From an uncultured Selenomonadales bacterium (lineage in GTDB: Bacteria; Bacillota; Negativicutes; Selenomonadales; Selenomonadaceae): DNA of 64,000 nt. Where the stretch lies: contig CAMZAX010000004.1 in assembly GCA_947304355.1 (NCBI GenBank), positions 49,609 through 113,608 of the forward strand, in the 5' to 3' direction. This document shows, in pieces, positions 9,972-18,788 of this stretch (the first letter of the stretch is position 1; each line of letters opens with the position of its first letter). The position numbers and the translations under genes are program-made. The notes beneath the pieces are model-generated. The model was given only the letters and a program-made list of their open reading frames with translations. It searched no databases and had not been told where the DNA came from.

Positions 9972-11342
9972 ATGGCGGTAAACACCTCCGGCTTCGGCGC
10001 GTATGACATTCGCGGGATTTATCCCGAAACGATTGACCAAGAGCTTGCGTACCGAGTCGGCAGAGTTTTTCCCGAATTGTTCGGCGCAAAAAAAGTCGCC
10101 GTCGGGCACGACATTCGCCTTTCGGGTCCCACGCTGAGCGACGCGCTTGTTCGCGGCTTGACCGAGGCGGGTTGCGACGTGTTCCACATCGGGCAATGCG
10201 GCACCGAAATGATTTACTTCACGACGGGCTTTAACGACTTCGACGGCGGCATCATGATTACCGCCTCCCACAACCCGCAGGAATACAACGGCATGAAATT
10301 CGTCGGCAAAGGCGTGCGCCCGATGGCTCCGCAAAGCGGCTTGCTGACTATCAAAGCGGCAGTCGAGGACGAAAGCCGCGATTGGTCTTATCGCAAGGCA
10401 ACGGGCACCATTCACAGGCTTGACATTCAGCCCGATTACATAAAACGCCTGCTGTCTTACGTCGACATGAAAGCCCTTAAGCCCATGAAAATCGTCATAA
10501 ACTGCGGCAACGGCGCGGCGGGTCCGATTATTAACGAGCTTGAAAAATATCTGCCCTTCGACATGGTGAAAGTCCACAACAACGCCAACGGTTTCTTCCC
10601 GCACGGCGTACCCAATCCTCTGCTCCAAAACGCCCGCGCAGAAACGTCCGAGGCTGTCGTCAACACGGGCGCGGCTTGCGGCATTGCCTTCGACGGCGAC
10701 TTTGATCGTTGCTTCCTGTTCGACGAAACGGGCGCATTTATCGAGGGCTACTACATGGTTGGCTTGCTGGCGGCGGCGTTCCTCACGAAGAATCCCGGCG
10801 AAAAAGTCATACACGACCCGCGCGCCATTTGGAACACGATTGACATTGCCGAGGCGCACGGCGGCAAAGCGTTGATGTGTCGTTCCGGGCATGTTTACAT
10901 AAAAGAACTCATGCGCGCCGAGAACGCGATTTACGGCGGCGAATTGTCGGCGCACCATTACTTCCGCGACTTCTATTACTGCGACAGCGGCATGATTCCC
11001 TGGCTGTTGGTTTTGGAGCTTTTGAGCAAAGCCGATAAGCCGTTGTCCGCGCTCGTCGGCGACATGATTGCCAAATACCCCGTCAGCGGCGAAATTAACA
11101 CGCGCGTCAAGAACGTCGACAAGGTGACCGAAATTATGGCGAAGATTGAGGAACGCTACGGCGCGGCGGGCAAAGTCAATTACGTTGACGGGCTGAGCGT
11201 CGACTTCGACGATTGGCGTTTCAATCTGCGCGGCTCGCAAACCGAACCTTACATTCGCTTGAACGTCGAGGCTCGCGGCGAAAACGCCAAAGCCTTGATG
11301 GAGACCAAGCGCGACGAAGTGCTTGCCGTCATTCGCGGCTGA
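9972..11342 (+). CDS. manB: phosphomannomutase/phosphoglucomutase
   Basis: 456 aa alpha-D-phosphohexomutase. All four family loops are visible: phosphoserine loop TASHNPQEYNG, metal-binding loop DGDFDR, sugar-specificity loop GGELSAHH and phosphate-binding loop RGSQTEPYIR. The GEXSXH-type sugar loop and overall length fit the bacterial PMM/PGM (AlgC/ManB) group, which interconverts mannose-6-P and mannose-1-P (and often the glucose equivalents) for GDP-sugar or LPS synthesis. An AAAGGAG ribosome site precedes the ATG. It is first in a plus-strand run with a winged-helix gene, phosphoglucomutase and glucose-6-phosphate isomerase, all but one acting on hexose phosphates. True substrate preference cannot be told from sequence. 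Confidence 0.9.
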   Translation: MAVNTSGFGAYDIRGIYPETIDQELAYRVGRVFPELFGAKKVAVGHDIRLSGPTLSDALVRGLTEAGCDVFHIGQCGTEMIYFTTGFNDFDGGIMITASHNPQEYNGMKFVGKGVRPMAPQSGLLTIKAAVEDESRDWSYRKATGTIHRLDIQPDYIKRLLSYVDMKALKPMKIVINCGNGAAGPIINELEKYLPFDMVKVHNNANGFFPHGVPNPLLQNARAETSEAVVNTGAACGIAFDGDFDRCFLFDETGAFIEGYYMVGLLAAAFLTKNPGEKVIHDPRAIWNTIDIAEAHGGKALMCRSGHVYIKELMRAENAIYGGELSAHHYFRDFYYCDSGMIPWLLVLELLSKADKPLSALVGDMIAKYPVSGEINTRVKNVDKVTEIMAKIEERYGAAGKVNYVDGLSVDFDDWRFNLRGSQTEPYIRLNVEARGENAKALMETKRDEVLAVIRG

Positions 11343-11362
11343 AATTTAAGAAAGAGGTGCCC

Positions 11363-11830
11363 ATGACACTAATAGACCTGTTTAGAGAATTCAGTTCAGT
11401 GTCGACACGTGAATTATATTCGACGTCAAGTAGAGTCCTGTACTACACGTTGCTGTATTTATGGAACGAACAGCGTCGACCCGAAATCGCGTCGTTGACC
11501 AGTAAACAGCTGTACACGCTGGCAGGTCTGCCGGAGACGACCTTTAGGGACGCCTTCAAATACCTGGCCGACAGAGGCTGGGTTAAGCGGCTGAAATCCC
11601 GCCGTCGCGGGATTACCGCGTGGCAAATGCGCTTTAACGGCGCAAACGCCGCGCCTGCCGCTGGCTTTCCTATGGACGCGCCCGCGCAGAGAGTGAGTGA
11701 AGAGGGGGAAAAATCCGCCCCCCCCAAGGGCGGATTTTTCCCCCGTCGCTCAAGAGGATACAGAGCACAGCAACGATTCACCAGGGATACCCGCGAAACC
11801 CGAAACGTCGAAAACACCCTTCGACGATGA
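11363..11830 (+). CDS. winged-helix/HTH protein with an apparent C-terminal frameshift at a C8 tract
   Basis: As read, 155 aa: a helical N-terminal domain (LFREFSSVSTRELYSTSS) and a winged-helix-like DNA-binding region (LTSKQLYTLAGLPETTFRD, YLADRGWVKRL). The domain is reminiscent of replication-initiator or phage replisome HTH domains, but I do not recognise the family. GAGGTG precedes the ATG at 11363. At 11718-11725 a run of eight C lies inside a perfect inverted repeat. In the present phase the protein ends with a basic tail at 11830. Removing one C joins it to a frame running to 11846 that ends in the acidic sequence TPFDDDFPWD, reminiscent of the protein-interaction tip of single-stranded DNA-binding proteins. 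The real full-length product may therefore be about 160 aa. Confidence 0.6.
   Translation: MTLIDLFREFSSVSTRELYSTSSRVLYYTLLYLWNEQRRPEIASLTSKQLYTLAGLPETTFRDAFKYLADRGWVKRLKSRRRGITAWQMRFNGANAAPAAGFPMDAPAQRVSEEGEKSAPPKGGFFPRRSRGYRAQQRFTRDTRETRNVENTLRR
11704..11744 (+). repeat. perfect 17-bp inverted repeat containing a C8 homopolymer
   Basis: Left arm 11704-11720 and right arm 11728-11744 are exact reverse complements, with a 7-base loop. The eight-C run (11718-11725) covers the arm/loop junction. It lies inside the winged-helix coding sequence, exactly where the reading frame appears to shift. Confidence 0.9.
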
Positions 11831-11904
11831 CTTTCCCTGGGATTAAGCTTAAAGTCGCTCTATTGAGCATGTGATAAACTTTTTCAACCAAAGGAGGATT
11901 TGCC

Positions 11905-13518
11905 ATGAGCAAAACCGTTGTCAACCTTCCGTCACTAATCAGCGATTACTACACGCTGGCACCCGACCCCGACAACAAGACGCAGGGCGTCGCATTCGGC
12001 ACGAGCGGGCACAGGGGCAGCTCCAAACTCCACAGCTTCAACGAGGAACACATCCTCGCAATCGCGCAATCGGTTTACGAATACCGCACCGCCCAAAAAA
12101 TCCAAGGGCCGCTCTACATCGGCGCAGACACCCACGCGTTGAGCGAACCCGCATTGCGTTCCTGCGTCGAAGTCCTTGCGGCTAACGGCGTCGAAATCAT
12201 CCTGCAGGAAGACTTCAAACCCGTCCCCACGCCCGTCGTCTCGCGTATCATCCTCGAACACAACTACGAGAAGAAAGCCGACAAAAAGGCTGACGGTATC
12301 GTTATCACGCCGTCGCACAACCCGCCCACGGACGGCGGCATCAAGTACGACCCGACCAACGGCGGCCCTGCCGACACCGACATAACCAAGACAATCCAGA
12401 ATCGCGCCAACGAAATCATCAAGGAAGGCGTCGCCAAAGTCGTCAAACGCGTGCCCTTTGAACGCGCCGTGAAAATGGACAACGTTCACTTCATGGACTA
12501 CATGATGCCCTACGTCAAGGCTCTCAGTCGCGTTATCGACATGGACGCCGTAGTCAACAGCGGCTTGAACGTCGGCGCAGACCCGCTCGGCGGCAGCGGC
12601 ATTTACTATTGGGATTTGATTAACGAAGTCTACAAGCCCAAAAATCCCATTAAAGTCGTCAATCCCAACATCGATTACACGTTCAGCTTCATGCCGCCCG
12701 ACCACGACGGCAAAATCCGTATGGACTGCTCGTCGCCGTTCGCAATGAAAAATCTCATCGCGCTCAAAGACCAATACGATATCGCCTTCGGCAACGACAC
12801 CGACTACGACCGCCACGGCATTGTTACCCCGCAAGGGCTCATGAATCCGAATCACTACCTGGCAGTCGCGATTAAATATTTGTTCACGAATCGCCCCGGC
12901 TGGAGCAAAGACGCGCAAGTTGGCAAGACGCTCGTCAGCTCGTCGCTGATTGACAAAGTCGCGGCGGACATCGGGCGCAAACTCTGCGAAGTGCCCGTCG
13001 GATTCAAGTGGTTCGTTCCCGGCTTGTTCGACGGCTCAATGGGCTTCGGCGGCGAAGAATCTGCAGGCGCGTCGTTCCTGTGCAAAGACGCAAGCGTTTG
13101 GACGACCGACAAAGACGGAATTATCATGGACTTGCTCGCCGTCGAAATCACCGCAAAGACGGGCAAGAATCCTTCCGAACACCACAAGGAATTGACCGAC
13201 AAATTCGGCACGTTCTATTATGCGCGCAAGGATACGCCCGCCACGCCCGACCAGAAAGCCGCGCTCGGCAAATTGGCACCCGAAAACCTCAAAGCCGACA
13301 CGCTCGCGGGCGCGAAGATTACCGGCAAGTTCACGAAGGCTCCGGGCAACGGCGCGTCTATCGGCGGCTTGAAAGTCGTCACCGACAAAGGCTGGTTCGC
13401 GGCTCGTCCCTCCGGCACCGAAGACATGTGCAAAGTTTACGCCGAAAGCTTCGTCAGCGCGGAACACCTCGCGCAAATCCAGAAAGAGGCGGGCGAAATC
13501 GTCGCCTCCGTCGTGTAA
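11905..13518 (+). CDS. pgm: phosphoglucomutase, alpha-D-glucose phosphate-specific
   Basis: 537 aa, matching the approximately 546-aa Pgm of E. coli in size and layout. N-terminal [11 protein letters not shown], phosphoserine loop [11 protein letters not shown], metal loop DTDYDRHG, sugar loop [10 protein letters not shown] and C-terminal phosphate loop RPSGTEDM are all present. It converts glucose-1-phosphate and glucose-6-phosphate, feeding nucleotide-sugar synthesis and glycogen turnover. AAAGGAGG lies just upstream of the ATG. It follows the winged-helix gene and precedes pgi, from which it is separated by a heptamer-repeat hairpin. Confidence 0.95.
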   Translation: MSKTVVNLPSLISDYYTLAPDPDNKTQGVAFGTSGHRGSSKLHSFNEEHILAIAQSVYEYRTAQKIQGPLYIGADTHALSEPALRSCVEVLAANGVEIILQEDFKPVPTPVVSRIILEHNYEKKADKKADGIVITPSHNPPTDGGIKYDPTNGGPADTDITKTIQNRANEIIKEGVAKVVKRVPFERAVKMDNVHFMDYMMPYVKALSRVIDMDAVVNSGLNVGADPLGGSGIYYWDLINEVYKPKNPIKVVNPNIDYTFSFMPPDHDGKIRMDCSSPFAMKNLIALKDQYDIAFGNDTDYDRHGIVTPQGLMNPNHYLAVAIKYLFTNRPGWSKDAQVGKTLVSSSLIDKVAADIGRKLCEVPVGFKWFVPGLFDGSMGFGGEESAGASFLCKDASVWTTDKDGIIMDLLAVEITAKTGKNPSEHHKELTDKFGTFYYARKDTPATPDQKAALGKLAPENLKADTLAGAKITGKFTKAPGNGASIGGLKVVTDKGWFAARPSGTEDMCKVYAESFVSAEHLAQIQKEAGEIVASVV

Positions 13519-13522
13519 TATA

Positions 13523-13596
13523 AGGGACAAGGGACAAGAGCGAAGGGACAAGTTAAAATCAAAAATCTTGTCCCTTGTCCCATGTCCCTTGTCCCT
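13523..13596 (+). repeat. heptanucleotide repeat array A (GGGACAA units followed by the reverse complement)
   Basis: Left part 13523-13552 has tandem GGGACAA units; right part 13567-13596 has the complementary TTGTCCC units. Together they would fold into a long stem-loop in the pgm-pgi intercistronic RNA. It is one of ten related arrays in this window. Confidence 0.85.
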
Positions 13597-13635
13597 CAGG
13601 TAAGGTTTGTGGATATTTGAAGGGAGACTTCATCA

Positions 13636-15093
13636 ATGGCATTGACTCTGAAATCGGGCTTCAGCTTCGACTACGACAACCTGTTCGGCGAAGGCAAAGT
13701 CACTCAGGCCGACCTCGACGAATGCAAAGACGCCCTCGCAAAAGCCCATGCGGCTATGAAAGTCATGCGCGAAAGCGGCTTCATCAAAGCCCACCTCAGC
13801 AAGGACGGCGCGCCCGAAAAAGTTTACTTCTCGAAACTGCCCTACATCACCGAAGAAAACGGCAAGCTCAATCTGAACAGCCCCGCGTCAATCAAACGCC
13901 TGCACGCCTTCACGGAGCGCATCCGCAACAACGTCGACGCGGTTGTCTCGCTCGGTATCGGCGGCTCGTTCCTCGGCAACAAAGTCCTTTTCGATATTTT
14001 CTGCGGCGAATTCTGGAACACGTGGACGCCCGAACAGCGCAAGGGCTTGCCGAAAGTTTACTTCAGCGGACAGAACATCGACCCGCGCAGAACCGGCGAC
14101 ATCATCAACCACCTGAAGGCTATGGCGGCAAACAAGGGCGGCAAGTTCAAAGTCATGCTGATTTGCATTTCCAAGAGCGGCGGCACCCTCGACACAATGA
14201 GCAACTTCATGGTCATGCTCGACGCGCTCAAGCAGGACGCCAATATCGAAGTCGAATGCGTCGCCGTCACCGACCCGAACATGGAGAAAAAGACGTTGCT
14301 TAAACAAATCGCGGTTGACAACGGCTGGGAATGCTTTGCCGTGCCCGACGGCGTTGGCGGACGCTTTACCGTGTTCTGCGAAGTTGGTTTGTCGACGGCT
14401 GCGGTTATCGGCATGGACATCGAACAATTCTTGCAAGGTGCGCAGGATATGGACAAGGCTTGCCAAAACGACGACATCTTCCAAAATCCCGCCATGCTCA
14501 ACGCCGCGCTGAAGGTTATCGCCTACAAGAAATACGGTCGCAATATCGAAGTCATGATGCCTTACGGCGATTACCTCAAGTCGCTGTCCGAATGGTACAT
14601 CCAGCTGTTGGCTGAATCGCTCGGCAAGCAGTTCGACAAGGAAGGCAAGGAAGTTTGCGAAGGCCGCACGCCGCTCGTCGCCGTCGGCACCACCGATATG
14701 CACTCGCAGACGCAACAGCACCAGGAAGGCACGCTCGACAAAGTTGTTCAGTTCATCAAAGTCGACAAGTGGGCGAACGACCTCGTTATCCCGAACGTCT
14801 TCCCGAACGTCAAGAAACTCGCGGACATTTCGGGCGTCACCATGAGTGAGGCTTTGGAAGTTGCTCGCCAATCCAACGCGGACGCGCTCAAGTCCAACAA
14901 ACGCTTCAACGCGTGCTTCACGCTCCCCGAACTCAACGAATATCACCTCGGCGAAATCATGTACCTGTTGGCGATGTCGGTTGCCTACGAAGGCGAATTG
15001 CTCAACGTCGACGCGTTCAATCAGCCGGGCGTCGAGGCTTACAAGCGCATCATGGGACCGAAACTCCAAGAACTCAAAGCCTCCAAGGGATAA
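13636..15093 (+). CDS. pgi: glucose-6-phosphate isomerase
   Basis: 485 aa with two SIS sugar-isomerase lobes. Recognisable are SLGIGGSFLGNK, the phosphate-binding ISKSGGTLDT and the late GTTDMHSQTQQ active-site segment. It interconverts glucose-6-phosphate and fructose-6-phosphate in glycolysis and in supply of amino-sugar precursors. AAGGGAG lies about nine bases before the ATG. It is last of the hexose-phosphate group, and a hairpin terminator follows at 15118. Confidence 0.95.
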   Translation: MALTLKSGFSFDYDNLFGEGKVTQADLDECKDALAKAHAAMKVMRESGFIKAHLSKDGAPEKVYFSKLPYITEENGKLNLNSPASIKRLHAFTERIRNNVDAVVSLGIGGSFLGNKVLFDIFCGEFWNTWTPEQRKGLPKVYFSGQNIDPRRTGDIINHLKAMAANKGGKFKVMLICISKSGGTLDTMSNFMVMLDALKQDANIEVECVAVTDPNMEKKTLLKQIAVDNGWECFAVPDGVGGRFTVFCEVGLSTAAVIGMDIEQFLQGAQDMDKACQNDDIFQNPAMLNAALKVIAYKKYGRNIEVMMPYGDYLKSLSEWYIQLLAESLGKQFDKEGKEVCEGRTPLVAVGTTDMHSQTQQHQEGTLDKVVQFIKVDKWANDLVIPNVFPNVKKLADISGVTMSEALEVARQSNADALKSNKRFNACFTLPELNEYHLGEIMYLLAMSVAYEGELLNVDAFNQPGVEAYKRIMGPKLQELKASKG

Positions 15094-15117
15094 TATTTTA
15101 CTTGCGAAATAAATTTA

Positions 15118-15147
15118 GCCGCTCAATCAACGGGCGGCATTTTTTTT
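15118..15147 (+). terminator. rho-independent terminator after pgi
   Basis: GCCGCTC and GGGCGGC pair (one G-U) around a short loop and are followed by AT and a run of T. It lies 25 bases after the pgi stop and just before the serpin ribosome site. Confidence 0.75.
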
Positions 15148-15162
15148 GACGGGGTGATTTTC

Positions 15163-16359
15163 ATGAAAAAATTTTTAATCGCACTGACGCTGTTGCTCGC
15201 CGTGACGACCTGCGCGGGCGCGGAGCCTGCGAACATTCTTGCCAAGAGCGTCAACGACGTTTGCTGGAAATATTTCGCCACGCTCGAACGCAACGAAAAT
15301 ATTTTCTACTCGCCTTACGGGATTCACACCGCGTTGAGCACTTTGGCGAACGGCGCAAGCGGCGACACCCGCAAAGAAATTCTCGCCGTGTTGGGCACCG
15401 ACGACCTCGACGCACTGAACGACGCCCGCGCAGATTTTTCGGCGGCGGTCAAAAAAAATTATCGCGGAGAAAACGTTCTCGGCGACTTTAATCTGATACT
15501 TATCGACAAAAAATTTTTTAATCGCGGGCTCGACAAAAACTTTAAACGCGTCGCGACGGACGTTTACGATTCGGAATTGCGTAAATTTAACTTCGCGGGC
15601 AACGCCGACGCCGAAAGCCAAAAAATTTCTCGTTGGGTTACCGACAAAACCAAAGGCTTCGTGACAAATTTTTATCCGTTTTCCTTGCCCAACGCGCAAG
15701 TCGATATTTTTAATCTCGTTTACTTCAAGAGCAAGCAGGCTCTGTCGTTCAAAATCGAAACCATTAGCGAAGGCAATTTCACAGGCTTGGACGGCTCGCG
15801 CGGCAGCATCTCCATGATGAACAACGTTTTCAAGGGCGAAATCTCTTACCGCGCCGACGACAAATTCAAGGGCATTGAACTGCCGCACACCTCGAACACC
15901 GCAATCAGTCTGATTCTGCCCGTCGACGACAACGCGCTTAACGTCGCCGAGCTGTGGAACGCCCAAACTATTGACTACCGCGCAGATTTTCTCGACGCCT
16001 TGAAAAATGCGCCCGCCTTCGACGGTGAAGTCTTCGTGCGTATGCCGCATTCCGTTTTTGAGTATGAAAATTCTATCGTCAAAAATTTTTTGAATATGGG
16101 CATTCGTCGGGTGTTCACGGACGACGCGAAGCTTAATATCGTCAAAGACACGCCGCTGAAACTTTCCGGTGCCAATATTTACGCGAAGCTTGACCTTTCC
16201 GAGCACGACACCAAAGTCACGATAGTTGATGCGACCGACGTCCTGAACAACCTTCCGCCGTGCGATGTTTACTTCACCGCCAACAGACCGTTTCTGTTCG
16301 TGATTCGCGACGTTGAATCGGGCGTGATTCTGTTCGCGGGCGTCATGAACAAATTTTAA
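15163..16359 (+). CDS. secreted serpin-family protein
   Basis: 398 aa. A signal peptide (KK, then a hydrophobic LIALTLLLAV stretch and cleavage near AGA-EP) precedes a full-length serpin fold. It begins with IFYSPYGIHTALSTLANGA (helix B region) and ends with the serpin signature FTANRPFLFVIRDVESG and ILFAGVMNKF. Serpins inhibit proteases by inserting the reactive-centre loop into a beta sheet. Here the hinge lacks the usual small-residue EEGTEAAAAT pattern and reads SEHDTKVTIVDATDV, so inhibitory activity is doubtful. The ATG at 15163 is preferred over GTG at 15154 because GGGGTG serves as its ribosome site. Its stop codon overlaps the convergent htpX stop. Confidence 0.85.
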   Translation: MKKFLIALTLLLAVTTCAGAEPANILAKSVNDVCWKYFATLERNENIFYSPYGIHTALSTLANGASGDTRKEILAVLGTDDLDALNDARADFSAAVKKNYRGENVLGDFNLILIDKKFFNRGLDKNFKRVATDVYDSELRKFNFAGNADAESQKISRWVTDKTKGFVTNFYPFSLPNAQVDIFNLVYFKSKQALSFKIETISEGNFTGLDGSRGSISMMNNVFKGEISYRADDKFKGIELPHTSNTAISLILPVDDNALNVAELWNAQTIDYRADFLDALKNAPAFDGEVFVRMPHSVFEYENSIVKNFLNMGIRRVFTDDAKLNIVKDTPLKLSGANIYAKLDLSEHDTKVTIVDATDVLNNLPPCDVYFTANRPFLFVIRDVESGVILFAGVMNKF

Positions 16360-17222
16360 TTCAACAGCCTCATATCGCGAGCCTGTTCGCGCAAGCGGGC
16401 AATCCTGTCGTCAGTGTCAGGGTGCGTCGAGAAAAGATTCTTCAGCGTTTTCTTGGAGTTCTCCAGCGGGTTGACGATAAACATGTGTGCCGTCGCGGTG
16501 CCGGCTTGTTTCATGGGCGCGGCGTGCGAGGCGTAATATTCGATTTTCTCAAGCGCGTTGGCAAGATACATCGGGTTGCCGCAAATTTCGCCGCCGGTCT
16601 TGTCTGCGTCGTATTCTCGCGAGCGTGACACGGCAAGTTGAATCAGCGTGGCGGCGAGCGGTGCAATGATAATCGTGGCGAGCGTACCAATCCAACCGCC
16701 GTTGTCTTCGCTGTCGCGTGTGCCGAAAATCGCGCCCCATTGCACAATGTCGGCAACCATGGAGATGACGCCCGCCATTGCCGCCGCAATCGTCCCGATT
16801 AAAATGTCGCGGTGCTTGACGTGTGCCAATTCGTGACCGAGCACGCCCGAAATTTCGTTGGCGTCGAGAGCTTTCATGATGCCCGTCGTGACGGCAACAG
16901 CCGCGTTGCTTGGGTTCCTGCCCGTCGCGAAGGCGTTGGGAACGTCGCTGTCAATAACGTAGACGCGCGGCATCGGCAAATCGGCGTTCTTGGCGAGCTT
17001 TTCGACAATGCCGTAAAGTTGCGGCGCGTCGGCTTCGGACACTTCGCGGGCGTTGTAGCTTTTCAGGACAATCGAATCGCTGAACCAGTAGCTGAAAAAA
17101 TTCATGCCGATTGCAATGACGAGCATAACCATTGCGCCCGTCGAGCCGCCAATCATTCTGCCGACCGCGACCATTAAGCCCGTCATGAGTGCCATTAAAA
17201 TTGCCGTCTTGAATATGTTCAT
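16356..17222 (-). CDS. htpX: membrane zinc metalloprotease HtpX
   Basis: 288 aa M48B protease of membrane quality control. Two hydrophobic segments at the N-terminus and two near residues 145-200 flank the catalytic HELAH motif (GHELAHVKHRD), and the third zinc ligand is the Glu of SREYDADKTG. Active site faces the cytoplasm in the family. The start at 17222 has GGAGGT seven bases upstream; the longer frame has none. It is monocistronic, lying between a terminator for mltG and the convergent serpin, with which it shares overlapping stop codons. Confidence 0.92.
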   Translation of the reverse strand: MNIFKTAILMALMTGLMVAVGRMIGGSTGAMVMLVIAIGMNFFSYWFSDSIVLKSYNAREVSEADAPQLYGIVEKLAKNADLPMPRVYVIDSDVPNAFATGRNPSNAAVAVTTGIMKALDANEISGVLGHELAHVKHRDILIGTIAAAMAGVISMVADIVQWGAIFGTRDSEDNGGWIGTLATIIIAPLAATLIQLAVSRSREYDADKTGGEICGNPMYLANALEKIEYYASHAAPMKQAGTATAHMFIVNPLENSKKTLKNLFSTHPDTDDRIARLREQARDMRLLN

Positions 17223-17238
17223 GCAAATACCTCCGTAT

Positions 17239-17272
17239 GCAAAAGCGATCCCGCCTTCGGGCAAGACCGCTT
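17239..17272 (-). terminator. rho-independent terminator after mltG
   Basis: On the minus strand a hairpin closed by AAGCG/CGCTT with an internal GCCCG/CGGG helix is followed by TTTT. It lies just downstream of the mltG stop and ends transcription before htpX. Confidence 0.6.
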
Positions 17273-17286
17273 AATTTCCCTAGTTC

Positions 17287-18459
17287 CTACCTATACCGAT
17301 TGACAAGATTCAAATGTTCGTCGTAGGTGTAGGCGTAGTGATTGTGTCCGCTCCTGTCCGCCACGAAGTAAAGATAATCGGTGTCGGCGGGGCTGAGGAC
17401 TGCCTCAATCGACGCCATGCCCGGATTGGCAATCGGACCGGGCGGCAAGCCCACATGCTGATACGTGTTGTATGGCGAATCGATTTGCGTGTCTTCGATT
17501 GAAACTTCCTCCTTGGGTGCGTCCATTAAGTATTGCAACGTCGCGTCGGTCTGCAGAGGCATGTTCAGCTTGAGCCGCTTAAGCAACACCTGTGCGACAA
17601 TCGGGCGGTCTTCGGGGTAACGGACTTCGCGTTCAACCATCGACGCCAACGTTATCAAATCGTAAACGGACAAGCCCATTTTTTCCGCCTGCACGCGCAT
17701 TTCGGGCTTAAGCTTTTGGTCGAAGGTGCCCGCCATCAAATCCAACAGCTCGTCAATTTCCATGTCGCTTTCGACGGTGTAGGTGTCGGGGAAAAGAAAA
17801 CCTTCCGCCGCGAAGATAACGTCCTTGCGCTTGCGCATGTAGTCATACGGCGCGAAATCCTCAGCCGCCTGCAGAAAATCTTCGCGATTAACCAGGTCAA
17901 GATTGTAAAGCCGCTCGGCAATTTCCTTGACGCCGAAACCTTCGGGCACGGTGAATTTAATCAACTTCTTTTCGCCCGTCAGCAACTTGGCAAAAACTTC
18001 GTCGTAAGCCATGTCGGGCGTGAAGGTGTAGGAGCCGGGGCGGAGCTTGTCGTCGTAGCCGCGCAGGCGTGCCAAAATGCGGAACTTCAAACTGCTGCCG
18101 ATAACGCCCTTTTCGACGAGACGGTCGGCAATTTCGGCGGTGGACAGTCCCTCCCGGATTTTGACGTTGACGCGCCGTTCGACGACGGTTTCGGATTCGG
18201 ATTCGGGCGGCGCAGATTTGTCAAGCTTGACGACGGAAGGGTCGGCGAAGACAAGCACCACGCCTACCAACACGACGCACAGGAACACCGCGCCCGCGAC
18301 GTTCGCGACGTATCGCCAAGAAATTTCCTCGAACAGGTCGCTCAATGAAACGTTCAGCTTGCCGAGAAAAGATTTGGATTTGCCCGCGCTGCGTGAAGGA
18401 ATTTCAATCAGTTTGGTGTCTTTGTCGGCTGAAGATTTTTTTTCGTCGGGCGTGTTCAT
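17287..18459 (-). CDS. mltG: endolytic murein transglycosylase MltG
   Basis: 390 aa YceG-like protein. It has a cytoplasmic N-terminus of about 50 residues, one transmembrane helix (residues about 52-72), a LysM-like region (RLVEKGVIGSS) and the catalytic domain. The catalytic Glu lies in LASMVEREVRYPEDRP, followed by LQTDATLQYL and the family motif GLPPGPIANPG. It cleaves nascent glycan strands in the periplasm and so limits strand length. The ATG overlaps the stop of the DUF1292 gene (ATGA), so translation is coupled. It is last of the four-gene ireB operon. Confidence 0.93.
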   Translation of the reverse strand: MNTPDEKKSSADKDTKLIEIPSRSAGKSKSFLGKLNVSLSDLFEEISWRYVANVAGAVFLCVVLVGVVLVFADPSVVKLDKSAPPESESETVVERRVNVKIREGLSTAEIADRLVEKGVIGSSLKFRILARLRGYDDKLRPGSYTFTPDMAYDEVFAKLLTGEKKLIKFTVPEGFGVKEIAERLYNLDLVNREDFLQAAEDFAPYDYMRKRKDVIFAAEGFLFPDTYTVESDMEIDELLDLMAGTFDQKLKPEMRVQAEKMGLSVYDLITLASMVEREVRYPEDRPIVAQVLLKRLKLNMPLQTDATLQYLMDAPKEEVSIEDTQIDSPYNTYQHVGLPPGPIANPGMASIEAVLSPADTDYLYFVADRSGHNHYAYTYDEHLNLVNRYR

Positions 18460-18788
18460 TCTTCCTCGTCCAAAAGTTTTTCGTAAGCGGCTTGAACTTT
18501 TTCAAACTCCTCGTCGGTCGGCTCTATGTATTCGTCTTGCCCGTCCGCGCCCGTCACGATTTTGGCAATGATAACGTCGTCGTCGCAATCGCAGTCGCAA
18601 CCGCAACCGTCGCCGTGCTCGTGGTCGCAATGGTCGTGGTCGCCGTGCCACTCAACCAACAGCGCGAAGTTCACGCCGTCGACGGGGATAATCATTTCCT
18701 CGACGTAGTAGAAAACGTTGCCGTCCTCGTCGGTCATCTCAATCAAAACGTCGTCTTCCAAAAATTCATCGTTGCGCATGTCCGCCAT
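18456..18788 (-). CDS. DUF1292 protein with a His/Cys/Asp-rich insert
   Basis: 110 aa member of the YrzB/DUF1292 family, recognised by the acidic N-terminus, TDEDGNVFYYVE and its position between ruvX and mltG, which is standard in Firmicutes. Residues about 48-71 form an unusual insert with five His, five Cys and many Asp (HGDHDHCDHEHG, then GCGCDCDCDDD). That composition suggests transition-metal binding. Family function is unknown. GGAGGA precedes the ATG. It abuts the ruvX stop. Confidence 0.85.
   Translation of the reverse strand: MADMRNDEFLEDDVLIEMTDEDGNVFYYVEEMIIPVDGVNFALLVEWHGDHDHCDHEHGDGCGCDCDCDDDVIIAKIVTGADGQDEYIEPTDEEFEKVQAAYEKLLDEEE

Noticed and set aside
11213..11362. Upstream extension of the winged-helix gene into the phosphomannomutase gene
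   Set aside because: The extra 50 codons are an Arg-rich shadow of manB; a clear GAGGTG ribosome site precedes the ATG at 11363.
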